A stretch of 64,000 nt of DNA from Oscillospiraceae bacterium. Lineage in GTDB: Bacteria > Bacillota > Clostridia > Saccharofermentanales > Saccharofermentanaceae. The stretch lies in NCBI GenBank assembly GCA_902787975.1, contig CADAIP010000005.1, forward strand, positions 41,020 through 105,019, given 5' to 3'. The number at the start of each line of letters is the position of its first letter. The stretch's first letter is position 1. Below, one piece after another: positions 52,284 to 61,306 of this stretch. A program made the translations under genes and the position numbers. The notes beneath the pieces were generated by a model. The model was not told the origin of the DNA, did no database searches, and was given only the letters and a program-made list of their open reading frames with translations.

Positions 52284-54719
52284 ATGTATTTAAGAATGCT
52301 CAAAAATGATATTAAGGACAAGCCCGGACTTAATATCGTAACCTGTATTTTCATGATAGCTGCGGTTACTTTTACGGTAATCGGATCGACCATGATCTAT
52401 GCGCTTTTCGGAGGCGAGCAGAAGACTTATGAGAAGTGCAATTCATCGGATGTATTTCTCAAAGTCGACAATGATGTTGCAGACAGTGAAGGCCTTGTTG
52501 AGAGCCTTACAAGCGACATCATGGAAAAGCCGATCATCACGGACTGCATATATGAAGAAGCTGTGTTTCTGAATTTCGGATCACTCGAATTCATTGGTGA
52601 TAAAGTTAGAAATGATGCTCATTACGGCTCGAAAGTGATCATCACGGACATGCCCGAAAAATACGACATTCCGATCGATTTCGACAACAATTATTTTGAG
52701 GTTCAGAACGGGTGCGCTGCCGTATCACAGGTACTCTGCAACAGATTCAATCTGAAGGTTGGCGACAAGGTCAGGATTACGACCCAGATGGGAAACACAT
52801 ATGAGTTTGTCATCTCGGTCATCTATAAGAATCCGGCTTCGACGCAGATCGACAGAATATATCTTTCTGACAGGGACAAAGAGATCTTTTATTCGGAGTG
52901 TCCCGTGAAGAATGGACTGTACACCTGTACGGTCGTGCCCGGAATAAACGATTACATATCAACTCTCAGAGATTCAAGCACAGACCTGATGCTCAAGTAT
53001 GAGATCTATCACACATACGGATATGCATCCAGGATCCTCTTCATGAACAACGATGGACTTTTCGCGATCATCGTTACGGCAAGCATGCTCGTCGTGGCAG
53101 TTGTGATCATGGCAATGACAATGATTACTATCGACTTCAGTCTGAAGTCTGCCATCAAGAGGGAAGAACGTGAGATCGGCATGATGAAAGCGATCGGAGT
53201 ATGGTCCCTTTCATATAAGACGCTCTTCATCGTGAAGTATCTTTTCTTCGCGGCAATAGGCGGCGTACTCGGACTTCCTTTGGGATTCTTCTTAAGCAAA
53301 CTTCTGTTCAACAAGTTCGTCATGCATATCATGTTTCCTGACGTTAAGATGATGATCCTCATTGGCGCGGCAGCGAGCCTTGTGACTGTTTTCCTGATAA
53401 TACTTTTCAGCTTCTTTGCATTGAGAAGAATGAATAAGATCAGCGTTATCGATGCGATCCACGGCGAAAACAGGGGCGAGAGATTTAGCGCTCTTCCCGG
53501 ACTTTCACTTAACAAAAAGAAGCATATGTCCGTTCCGATGTTCCTTGCGGTAAGCGATATCCTGAGGGGATTTAAGAGATACTTATTACTGATACTTGCA
53601 TATATTCTCGGAATCTGTGTAGTCATGTTCGTTGTAAGACTTAATGACACGATTATGACCACGGATTATGCACACAGGTATTTCCAGCAGGGAAGGCTGG
53701 ACTTCCTTGTCACGATCGACGATTCATATTACGAGAGACTCTATCTCGGCAGCGGAAGCTTCAAGGGCGCGGTAGATGTTATCAATGACAACTTTGCAGC
53801 CAATGACATTCCCGCCCGCATCTCGGTCAAGATGAACGGCAGCGCCATCTTCAGATATGAAGGCGGAGAGACAATAGGCCAACTCGAATGGACGGACGAG
53901 CCGATGACAGAGATCTCCTATCTGAAAGGAAATGCTCCGAAGCTCAGGAACGAGGTTGCGATCGGTTATTACACTGCGACAGAAAGAAACATAAAGATCG
54001 GCGACACCATAAATATCGAATACGATAAGTATTCAGATGACCACATAACGTTCAATAAGGTCAGTGAGGATTTCATCGTAACGGCATATGTCGACCAGTT
54101 CGGTGCAAACATTCCCACGGTATTCATGGGCGACGATTTTGAAGGCTCGTTCGTAACAGACGGAAACTATTTCAGTTGTGAGATAGATGCTCCCGCAAGC
54201 CAGCATGAAGAGATCATCGAGAAGATGCAATCACTCTATCCTGACGGTGAGATAACGGTCCTCAGAAACAGTGAGATCATGCCCCATTATCTTGTGGGAT
54301 ATCAGGAGATGTTTAATCTCATAATCATCATCGTATCCCTGATCTGTGCCTTTGTCCTGACGCTTCTTACGGCACTTTACGAGAACATCTTTATCGATGA
54401 GGAGACAGCGGACATTGCGCTTCTCAAGAGTATGGGATTCAGCAAGAATACGATACGCACATGGCATTTCTTAAGACTGATGCTGCTGGCTGCGTTCTCT
54501 CTGATACTTACATATGTCTTCATGGCTACAGGCGGAAACTTCCTTATCGGAAATCTCTTCAAGAGCATCATGAAGTGCGGTGCGTTCTCGTTAAAAGTTC
54601 TGCCCGTAAACAACTTTGTCATCGTGCCTGTTCTTGTGCTGGCAGGTCTTGCACTTGTTATCTCCCTAATGGCGGAAATGACAGGCAGGATCCAGATATG
54701 GAAAGTGAGAAACGAATAA
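52284..54719 (+). CDS. FtsX/MacB-type ABC permease
   Basis: 811 residues. Layout: helix 1 (about 15-40), extracytoplasmic domain (40-255), three helices (about 255-390), another helix (about 430-450), second extracytoplasmic domain (450-675) and three helices (about 690-805), the duplicated MacB_PCD-FtsX arrangement. Such proteins act as mechanotransmitters or lipoprotein/peptide exporters rather than channels. Start ATG 52284 follows GAGGAG; the frame upstream lies in the ATPase gene. The stop TAA shares a base with the next ATG. Confidence 0.88.
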   Translation: MYLRMLKNDIKDKPGLNIVTCIFMIAAVTFTVIGSTMIYALFGGEQKTYEKCNSSDVFLKVDNDVADSEGLVESLTSDIMEKPIITDCIYEEAVFLNFGSLEFIGDKVRNDAHYGSKVIITDMPEKYDIPIDFDNNYFEVQNGCAAVSQVLCNRFNLKVGDKVRITTQMGNTYEFVISVIYKNPASTQIDRIYLSDRDKEIFYSECPVKNGLYTCTVVPGINDYISTLRDSSTDLMLKYEIYHTYGYASRILFMNNDGLFAIIVTASMLVVAVVIMAMTMITIDFSLKSAIKREEREIGMMKAIGVWSLSYKTLFIVKYLFFAAIGGVLGLPLGFFLSKLLFNKFVMHIMFPDVKMMILIGAAASLVTVFLIILFSFFALRRMNKISVIDAIHGENRGERFSALPGLSLNKKKHMSVPMFLAVSDILRGFKRYLLLILAYILGICVVMFVVRLNDTIMTTDYAHRYFQQGRLDFLVTIDDSYYERLYLGSGSFKGAVDVINDNFAANDIPARISVKMNGSAIFRYEGGETIGQLEWTDEPMTEISYLKGNAPKLRNEVAIGYYTATERNIKIGDTINIEYDKYSDDHITFNKVSEDFIVTAYVDQFGANIPTVFMGDDFEGSFVTDGNYFSCEIDAPASQHEEIIEKMQSLYPDGEITVLRNSEIMPHYLVGYQEMFNLIIIIVSLICAFVLTLLTALYENIFIDEETADIALLKSMGFSKNTIRTWHFLRLMLLAAFSLILTYVFMATGGNFLIGNLFKSIMKCGAFSLKVLPVNNFVIVPVLVLAGLALVISLMAEMTGRIQIWKVRNE

Positions 54720-56113
54720 TGAAAAAATATATAAAGATATCAGCAGCACTGCTGTTAACATCAATGTTCCTTACGGGATGCAATGCGGCTGCACCGGTCG
54801 TCGTCGATGCAAATCTTGCGATGACTCCCGTTGATTCGTACAACACAAAACAGGTTCGCGAATACACCGATGCGGGAACGATCGAAGAACCCATAAAGAC
54901 GTTTTCTTCTGATGACGGACTCTGCGTCATCAAGGTCATGCCGAGCTATTACGACATCACTCTCGATTACGAAAACGGCAGCAGGGCAGAGGTCGGCGAG
55001 GCATACGGAACTCTCATCAGAGAAAAGATCCCCGAGTTTATAGAGAAGATGGAGCCGTACCTTTATGAGAATATCAGAATGGCTTACGACGGAGAGTTTT
55101 CAGCTGACGCAGTTGAAGAAAGAAGAGCCGTGCTTTTCGAATCCATGAGACCTGAATATCAGGAAGAGATCGCTGCATTTGCCGAAGCGATCTCAAACGG
55201 TGCGCATGGTATTGAAGAAGATCACGTTCTCAGTTACGAGGAAGCTATCCTCATGCAGATGATCCCCGACGCACTCCGTCCGACATGCTGCAGCGCGCTT
55301 TCCTTGTGGGGAAGCAAGACCACAACAGGCGACAGGATCACATTGAGAAATCTCGAGTGGAATCTCGGATCGAACAACCAGATGGGCATGATCAATGCCG
55401 TCACACACATGAAAAACGGCAACCGCACGCTCACGGCCATATCGGTCTTAGGACTTCTGGACATCATTTCTGCCATCAACGACGACGGTGTTTTCGCAGC
55501 GATCCTCGATGTCGGATCAAAGCATAAAGAAGCATTTGTTTACGAAGGCAAAAAATGCTACACGATGGAGCTCCGCTATGCTCTGGAAGAGTTTGCCACG
55601 GCAAGAGAACTTGGTAAATACATGGTCGGTAACAGCGGTGATTTCACATGGTGCCACAACCTCATGATCTCCGATGCCAACGATTCATTTTGCGCAGAAG
55701 ACTGTGTAAGTGAGGTCTCCGAAAAGGGTCTCGGAAAGTCAGTTCTCCGTGACGCTGACACGCCCATCTTTGAAGGACTTTCATGGGACAACGAGGATTC
55801 GCTCTGCGTGGTCAATTCATTTACGACGGCAGGCAATCAGGACGGCTTTACCGGATCTGATTCAAACACTATAAGGTTTGCAAAATACAACAAGTGGGTA
55901 AGTTCTAAAGACAAGTTCTCTCCCAATGACGTTAAGGATCTTATAACTCAGGAGATCGTTGACCAGTATAAGGTTCAAAACGTCCACGGCGGCGGAAGCG
56001 CGCAGCTGATCCTGGTCGACTATCACACGGGTTCGGTGCAGGTCGCATTCTCAGGGCCTGAGGGCGTCGTCGACAAACCGGACTTTATCGAAGTTGAAGT
56101 AATAGGCGGGTAG
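54719..56113 (+). CDS. Lipoprotein of the C45 autoproteolytic acyltransferase/hydrolase type
   Basis: 464 residues. Signal peptide with lipobox LTGC (Cys at about residue 21) places it on the outer face of the membrane. The Ntn-hydrolase core shows the nucleophile region PTCCSALSLWG (Cys190-Cys191), followed by DRITLRNLEWN, as in peptidase C45/phospholipase-B-like enzymes that cleave linear amides or transfer acyl groups after self-cleavage before Cys. Start ATG 54719 overlaps the permease stop (TAATG), so it is coupled to the ABC pair, whose substrate it may process. Specificity unknown. Confidence 0.85.
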   Translation: MKKYIKISAALLLTSMFLTGCNAAAPVVVDANLAMTPVDSYNTKQVREYTDAGTIEEPIKTFSSDDGLCVIKVMPSYYDITLDYENGSRAEVGEAYGTLIREKIPEFIEKMEPYLYENIRMAYDGEFSADAVEERRAVLFESMRPEYQEEIAAFAEAISNGAHGIEEDHVLSYEEAILMQMIPDALRPTCCSALSLWGSKTTTGDRITLRNLEWNLGSNNQMGMINAVTHMKNGNRTLTAISVLGLLDIISAINDDGVFAAILDVGSKHKEAFVYEGKKCYTMELRYALEEFATARELGKYMVGNSGDFTWCHNLMISDANDSFCAEDCVSEVSEKGLGKSVLRDADTPIFEGLSWDNEDSLCVVNSFTTAGNQDGFTGSDSNTIRFAKYNKWVSSKDKFSPNDVKDLITQEIVDQYKVQNVHGGGSAQLILVDYHTGSVQVAFSGPEGVVDKPDFIEVEVIGG

Positions 56114-56179
56114 GTTTTTTCGAGTTTAAAAATCACAGTAATAGTCACAGTCATGCCGATGTACATTTACCCCGGCAAG

Positions 56180-56207
56180 TTAACACAGACATCCGTTTTT
56201 ATATAGT
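56180..56207 (+). promoter_or_regulatory. Promoter of the MutS-like gene
   Basis: TTAACA (56180-56185), 16 bases, TATAGT (56202-56207). Confidence 0.6.
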
Positions 56208-56252
56208 AAGAAGTCTAAATGTATCGTATTATTGATATTGTTACGGACAAGC

Positions 56253-57812
56253 ATGGAGATAATAAGGTATATGACAGACATTCTTTACAGGACAGATTCT
56301 GCGGACAGGTTCCGCGAATTACCGGGTGAGACTTTTAAAGATATTGCGCTTAGCGAAGTCATCGGATTCATGGCTTCCGATCAGGAAGACCAGGGTATCC
56401 TCAAGGACATCATGACCAAGATCCCTACTGATATTTCTGACATGAAGTACCGTCAGGATATCGTTAAGGACCTCATGGCAAACCAGGATCTCTGCAAGGC
56501 CATAAAAGAATCCATCAGTTCTATAAAGGTATTAAGATACTACGGAAGCGGCCAGAAGAGACTGCACGACAGGGATAATTCTTTGTCGTCTCTTCTTGAA
56601 GAATTAAGAGAGCTTAAAGTCTGGGTCGAAGTTGTCGAAAAGCTCTACACCGCACTTAGCGGAAGCGACCTTAAATCAAAAGGTCTTACAGGCTTAAGAG
56701 ACCAGCTTAAAGTCATCAGCGAGGATGAGGAATTCAAGTCAGTCAAGCCTGATATACAGAAGATCCACGAGGACCTTTCTGCAGCAAAAGGTGCCGTGGT
56801 CGGCGTGACTTTCACGGCTGACATGGATATTGAGAGCGTTTCCGCGATCGAGTTTGTCGACTATAAACCGAGATCGACTTATACCATCATGGACATCGCT
56901 GTAGGTTCAAAGATCAGGAATCCGTTCAACGACTATAAGTATCAGGATCCGCTCCTGACCGCCATGACGCCTTTCATGAAAAAGCACCTCTGGAAGCATT
57001 ACGGCGAGATAAGACATCTTATCAGAAAGCATTCCAAGTACGATTCAAGGATCCTCACGAACCTCTATAACGGTCTTGTGTTCTACTTGAGCGTTGCCAA
57101 CATGGGCAGACGTCTGAAAGATTCAGGTTACGTTATATCTTTCCCTGAGATCGATTCCGGTAAGGCGCCAGAAGTAAAAGGACTTTACAATATCCGTCTT
57201 GCAGTAGCAGGCGAGAAAGAGATAGTCAAAAATGATTTCTCATTCACCGATGACGAGAGAATCTTCATACTGACAGGTCCTAACCGCGGTGGTAAGACTA
57301 TCCTTGAGCAGGGATTGGGACTTGTATCAGTCATGGCATCTCTGGGCATGTTTGTTACTGCTGATTCGTTCAACGGTCTGCCGTTCGGAAAGATTCTTAC
57401 GCACTTCCCGATCGATGAGAACCTGACTATCAATTACGGCCGTCTTGGCGAGGAAGCAGTGAGGATCAAGGAGATGGTTAAAGAAGCTGACGATAACACG
57501 CTTCTGCTCTTTAACGAGTCTTTCTCGACCACTTCTTCTGCTGACGCTTTATATCTTGCAAAAGACCTTATCCACATCCTTAAGGAGAAGGGTTCTTATG
57601 TGATCTTCAATACTCACATTCATGAACTTGCAACAGACATTCCTGAGATGAATGAGTGGGAAGGCAGGGGCAGGATCGTCAGCATCGTTATGGAGATGAA
57701 GGATAACAAGAGCACGTTCAAGGTTAAAAGAAGTGAGCCTGACACGAGTTCTTATGCAAGAAATATCGCCGAGAAGTACGGCATTACATACGAGCAGATG
57801 AAGGAACTGTGA
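56253..57812 (+). CDS. MutS-family ATPase domain protein
   Basis: 519 residues. Helical core/lever-like region (about 1-300) followed by a MutS domain V ATPase: Walker A TGPNRGGKT (about 341-349), FARL-like middle TADSFNGLPFG, Walker B LLLFNESFSTTSS (Asn-Glu instead of Asp-Glu, about 418-430) and NTHIHELA. It lacks the mismatch-recognition domain, so it is not mismatch-repair MutS; clostridial relatives are of unknown role. Start is uncertain (ATG 56253 or 56271; neither has good spacing). Confidence 0.82.
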   Translation: MEIIRYMTDILYRTDSADRFRELPGETFKDIALSEVIGFMASDQEDQGILKDIMTKIPTDISDMKYRQDIVKDLMANQDLCKAIKESISSIKVLRYYGSGQKRLHDRDNSLSSLLEELRELKVWVEVVEKLYTALSGSDLKSKGLTGLRDQLKVISEDEEFKSVKPDIQKIHEDLSAAKGAVVGVTFTADMDIESVSAIEFVDYKPRSTYTIMDIAVGSKIRNPFNDYKYQDPLLTAMTPFMKKHLWKHYGEIRHLIRKHSKYDSRILTNLYNGLVFYLSVANMGRRLKDSGYVISFPEIDSGKAPEVKGLYNIRLAVAGEKEIVKNDFSFTDDERIFILTGPNRGGKTILEQGLGLVSVMASLGMFVTADSFNGLPFGKILTHFPIDENLTINYGRLGEEAVRIKEMVKEADDNTLLLFNESFSTTSSADALYLAKDLIHILKEKGSYVIFNTHIHELATDIPEMNEWEGRGRIVSIVMEMKDNKSTFKVKRSEPDTSSYARNIAEKYGITYEQMKEL

Positions 57813-57848
57813 TTTATATATCTGCAGTATTTTCGAGGGGACAACAGG

Positions 57849-59345
57849 ATGAAAAACAATTCAATTTATAAGAAGATTGCCTGCGCGCTTGTGCTGGCAA
57901 ATATCATTACAATGTTGGGTGTAACGGGATGTGATACAAACGAAGATCCCATTAACACCGGAACTGCGGGAACGCCTGAATCGACGGAGGCTCCCTTTAC
58001 TTCAACGGATGAACTTTTCGGAGCCGGGGATAAGGATTATTTCATTCCTTTCCAGAACCCGGAAACAAGTTACTGTTCCATCTCGGACGGCCTGGCAGTT
58101 CCCGTAAGACAACAAGGAATGGGCGGCTGCTACTGTTATTCTGCAGTAAGTTCGATGCAGGTCAAGTATTTAAAAGAGCATGGCGAACTGCCCGACCTTA
58201 ATCCGAATGATATCATCTACCGGATTTACGGAGTTACTGAGACATCCGAAGACGGTGTGCCGCAGTATCCTGAAGAGAAATTCTATATTTCCTCAGGTCT
58301 GGAGACAGATCTCGGAGGCGATGTGATGATGGTCGCAGGCGCGCTCTGCGCAGATCCGCTGAACGGATATGTTATCAAAGAAGCCAATATCTACGGAAGC
58401 TATAACACGGATGATGCGGACTTCGACAAAGTAACGGAAGAGGATATAAAGAATGCGGTCCGCGAAAACGGCGGCGTATGCATGTGCGTTAATTACAAAA
58501 AAGACTGCAAGTACATCAACGGATATTATACTCAGAACCATCCGGAAAATAGCGAGGATTCCGATCATGTTGCTTTGGTCGTCGGATGGGATGATGATTT
58601 CCCGGCAGACTGTTTTGCCACACCTGCATCAAGAAACGGTGCGTGGCTCGTCCAGAATTCTTTCGGCGTATTCTGGGGCAACTGCGGCTACTATTGGGTG
58701 TCTTATGACATGCCCGTTCCGAATCTCTATGACTGCAGCGTAACCAATGAATACTCGTCTGCAATATCCTTCGGCCGTAATGTATATGGACAGGTATATT
58801 CAACCGATATTATCGAAAAGGTGCTTAACGGTGCTGATCCCACTGCCTTTACTCTTGAAGAAGTGCATGCAAGTAATGATGTAGTTACAGCATCCGTATA
58901 TGACCATAAGGGTGCTGTCGGCGCAATCGGTTTCTGGACGACAGTTCCCGGCCAGCCTTATACTATCGAGATCCGTCAGGGCGAATTCGGCAAGGTCCTT
59001 GCTTCGCAGAGCGGCACATTTGAATACACTGGTTATCACACTGTCGAATTCGAGAATCCTGTCTCAGTAAAGAAATTCACAGTAGTCGTAAAGACCGCCG
59101 GCTCAGCCTTTTTCGAAGGTTCGGCGACTGATGATTTTTCCGCCCGCACTATCTTCCAGAGGATTCCCGGTCACTATGAAGCCAAGTGCCGGCCGGGCAG
59201 ATCATTCATCCAGATTGGCGAAGATTGGGTTGACGTAACAGATCCTGAGCTCATGTCACGCCTTGGGCTTGATAAGCTTCCTCCTGAACTTCAGGAAGAG
59301 GTGGCAATGCCGGGCGATCCGTGCATAACGGTGCTTTTTAAATAA
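57849..59345 (+). CDS. Papain-like (C1) cysteine protease lipoprotein
   Basis: 498 residues. Lipobox VTGC (Cys at about residue 28) anchors it outside the cell. Thr/Ser-rich linker, then a C1A protease domain (about 70-300): oxyanion Gln in VRQQGMGG, nucleophile in GGCYCYSA (Cys94 or Cys96), His240 in DHVALVVGW, Asn270 in QNSFGVFWGNCGYYW. A beta-rich C-terminal domain (about 320-450) is of the lectin-like type found after clostridial papain-like proteases. A surface digestive or processing role is likely. Confidence 0.9.
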   Translation: MKNNSIYKKIACALVLANIITMLGVTGCDTNEDPINTGTAGTPESTEAPFTSTDELFGAGDKDYFIPFQNPETSYCSISDGLAVPVRQQGMGGCYCYSAVSSMQVKYLKEHGELPDLNPNDIIYRIYGVTETSEDGVPQYPEEKFYISSGLETDLGGDVMMVAGALCADPLNGYVIKEANIYGSYNTDDADFDKVTEEDIKNAVRENGGVCMCVNYKKDCKYINGYYTQNHPENSEDSDHVALVVGWDDDFPADCFATPASRNGAWLVQNSFGVFWGNCGYYWVSYDMPVPNLYDCSVTNEYSSAISFGRNVYGQVYSTDIIEKVLNGADPTAFTLEEVHASNDVVTASVYDHKGAVGAIGFWTTVPGQPYTIEIRQGEFGKVLASQSGTFEYTGYHTVEFENPVSVKKFTVVVKTAGSAFFEGSATDDFSARTIFQRIPGHYEAKCRPGRSFIQIGEDWVDVTDPELMSRLGLDKLPPELQEEVAMPGDPCITVLFK

Positions 59346-59500
59346 ACTGCAACAGATTTGAGAGCATCTGCACGTGAAGCAGGTTTTGTCCGGCATTTGC
59401 CGAACAACCGGGTGTCAGATTATAAATAATTAAAAAATTTTGTTACATTCGGGACTGATTTTGTTTTCATTTTCGTAATTCATGTTTATTTTCCGGGCTT

Positions 59501-59506
59501 TATAAT
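59501..59506 (+). promoter_or_regulatory. -10 element of GGDEF gene 59577
   Basis: TATAAT in the AT-rich gap after the protease gene; GGGAGAG at 59564-59570 is the ribosome site. The -35 is not clear. Confidence 0.45.
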
Positions 59507-59576
59507 TTTCCTGTAAGCAGCTTTATGGGCTGTATTTCGTCGAGGAAGTTTTTAAGAATTTATGGGAGAGATCTGT

Positions 59577-60884
59577 ATGGCAGCGAAAGAATTGAAAGAT
59601 TACAGCATTAATGATGTTCCGGCTTTGATTTTGGATAACGTTGATTCAGTTATCGTAGTCGATTCAAAAACTGATTCGTATAGGGCTTTAAAGCGCAATG
59701 GCATTTTCGAGAACTACATCGAAGAGAGCGGAACCTATCACGATTTTATCGTAAAGCTCTGGTTCCATATCGATGAGACAAATGCTGAGGTCACGGAAGA
59801 TTATCACGTGTTCGTTGACAGCACGGGTAAATTCACCGGAAAATATTCACGCCGCATTAAGATCCATCTTGAGGGCAGTGAGAAGCCCAGCATCGCCCAG
59901 ATGACGGTTTATCCTATCGAAAACAACGAATACTATCTCTTCATTCTCGACGAACTTAATGAGGAAGAAGTCGTTCAGGAAGTTGAAACCACCAAGAAGA
60001 TCAGCACGATCCAGAATTCTTATCTTTTCTCAATGTACATCGATCTCGCACAGGATACGACGAGCAGCATAAACATTACCGAGATCTCCGACAACGTTGT
60101 TAATTCCCAGCTCAAGTATTCCGAGTGGAGAATGATGATCGTCAACATGTTTATGCCGGAAGATCAGGAGCAGTTCCTCCGCCGTACTGATCCCGAGTAT
60201 CTCAAGAAGAACTTCACTCCGGGCAAGACCTCATCTTACGACTGCCTGATGCGTAATCTTGAAGGCAAGTACATCTGGGTAAAGCTTATATTCAGCCGTG
60301 CGCAGACATGGGTTGATGACGATTACAGATTCGTCTTCATGGTCCAGGATATCGACGAGAATTCCCAGGAGACACTTAGTGCTCTTAAGAAGTATGAAGA
60401 GATGGCGATCAAGGATCCGCTCACGAAGGTCTATAATCACGGTGAGATCGAGACACAGATGCACAATGCTCTGACAGGTCTCCAGAAGAACAACGAGAAG
60501 GCATCCGTCATGATGGTCGACCTCGATCTCTTCAAGAATGTAAACGATACATACGGTCACTCTACCGGCGACACAACGCTCAAGCTCTTTGCCGGCATGT
60601 TGAAGGAGATGGCAGCAGCAAACAATTCACTTGCAGGCCGTTGGGGCGGTGAGGAATTCGTTGTAGTCTGTCTCGGCATGAACGGCAACGAAGTTTTAGA
60701 GACCGCTGAGAAATTCAGAAAAGACGTGGAAGCATATGAATTTCCTGAGATCGGCCATATCACATGCTCCATCGGTGTCACAGAGCTTAAATCTGAAGAT
60801 ACTTTTGATGAAGCATTCGACCGTCTCGACAAGGCCATGTACAAGTCCAAGCACAATGGCCGCAACCAGGTAACGATCCTATAA
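59577..60884 (+). CDS. Cytoplasmic diguanylate cyclase with PAS-like region (GGEEF)
   Basis: 435 residues without membrane helices. An N-terminal PAS-like pair (about 15-270, with MQDIDENSQETLSALKKYEEMA leading out as a helix) and a GGDEF domain (280-435) with RWGGEEF near residue 355 and MVDLDLFKNVNDTYGHSTGD. I start at ATG 59577 because GGGAGAG sits 6 bases before it; ATG 59562 would lie upstream of that site. The signal is probably intracellular. Confidence 0.9.
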   Translation: MAAKELKDYSINDVPALILDNVDSVIVVDSKTDSYRALKRNGIFENYIEESGTYHDFIVKLWFHIDETNAEVTEDYHVFVDSTGKFTGKYSRRIKIHLEGSEKPSIAQMTVYPIENNEYYLFILDELNEEEVVQEVETTKKISTIQNSYLFSMYIDLAQDTTSSINITEISDNVVNSQLKYSEWRMMIVNMFMPEDQEQFLRRTDPEYLKKNFTPGKTSSYDCLMRNLEGKYIWVKLIFSRAQTWVDDDYRFVFMVQDIDENSQETLSALKKYEEMAIKDPLTKVYNHGEIETQMHNALTGLQKNNEKASVMMVDLDLFKNVNDTYGHSTGDTTLKLFAGMLKEMAAANNSLAGRWGGEEFVVVCLGMNGNEVLETAEKFRKDVEAYEFPEIGHITCSIGVTELKSEDTFDEAFDRLDKAMYKSKHNGRNQVTIL

Positions 60885-60907
60885 ATCCTTTCACATGATA
60901 TGGGAAG

Positions 60908-60934
60908 AGGCTGTCTCAGATGAGGCAGCTTTTT
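60908..60934 (+). terminator. Terminator of GGDEF gene 59577
   Basis: GCTGTCTC-AGAT-GAGGCAGC then TTTTTC. Recurrent TGTCTC...GAGGCA core. Confidence 0.92.
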
Positions 60935-60939
60935 CTTTG

Positions 60940-61270
60940 TTACTTACTGAGAATGGATTTCTGGATTTAAGTAAGTAAAACAAGTGCTTCTCAGGCCTGA
61001 TCTTTTCGAGTTTTACTTACTGAAAATGAGATTTGCGATTTCAGTAAGTAATTTGTTGGTGTAAAAAGCCTTTCTGCTCAGATATTTACTTACTGAGAAT
61101 GAGTTTTCTGATTTCAGTAAGTAAAAAATGGGCTTAGCACTACGTTTTTTCCAAGAATTTACTTACTGGATTAGCGTTTCCCGATTTCAGTAAGTAATCT
61201 GAGCTTATATGAGTCCATTTTCACCCGGATTTTACTTACTGAAAATGAGATTTGCGATTTCAGTAAGTAA
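60940..61270. repeat. Five-unit palindromic array, period 73 (39-base units, 34-base spacers)
   Basis: Units start at 60940, 61013, 61086, 61159 and 61232; every step is exactly 73 bases. Each unit is 39 bases with arms TTACTTACTGA and TCAGTAAGTAA (unit 1 has one changed base in the right arm, unit 4 one in the left) around a 17-base centre. Units 2 and 5 are identical; units 1 and 4 differ most in the centre. The four spacers are each 34 bases and unlike each other. No open reading frame covers the array, and no cas genes are in the window. It fills the gap between a GGDEF gene terminator and the end of the PrsW-like gene. Confidence 0.93.
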
Positions 61271-61306
61271 AGCGATCATGAGCGAGATGCAACCATAGTT
61301 CGTCAT

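Noticed and set aside
54461..54718. N-terminal extension of the C45 lipoprotein
   Set aside because: It would hide the signal peptide and overlaps the permease gene; ATG 54719 gives a proper lipoprotein signal.
60940..61270. Calling the 73-base-period array a CRISPR array
   Set aside because: Spacing and palindromic ends fit, but repeat centres differ by many bases between units, the conserved part is only the arms, there is no cas gene in the window, and similar two-unit arrays with other arms and periods occur nearby.
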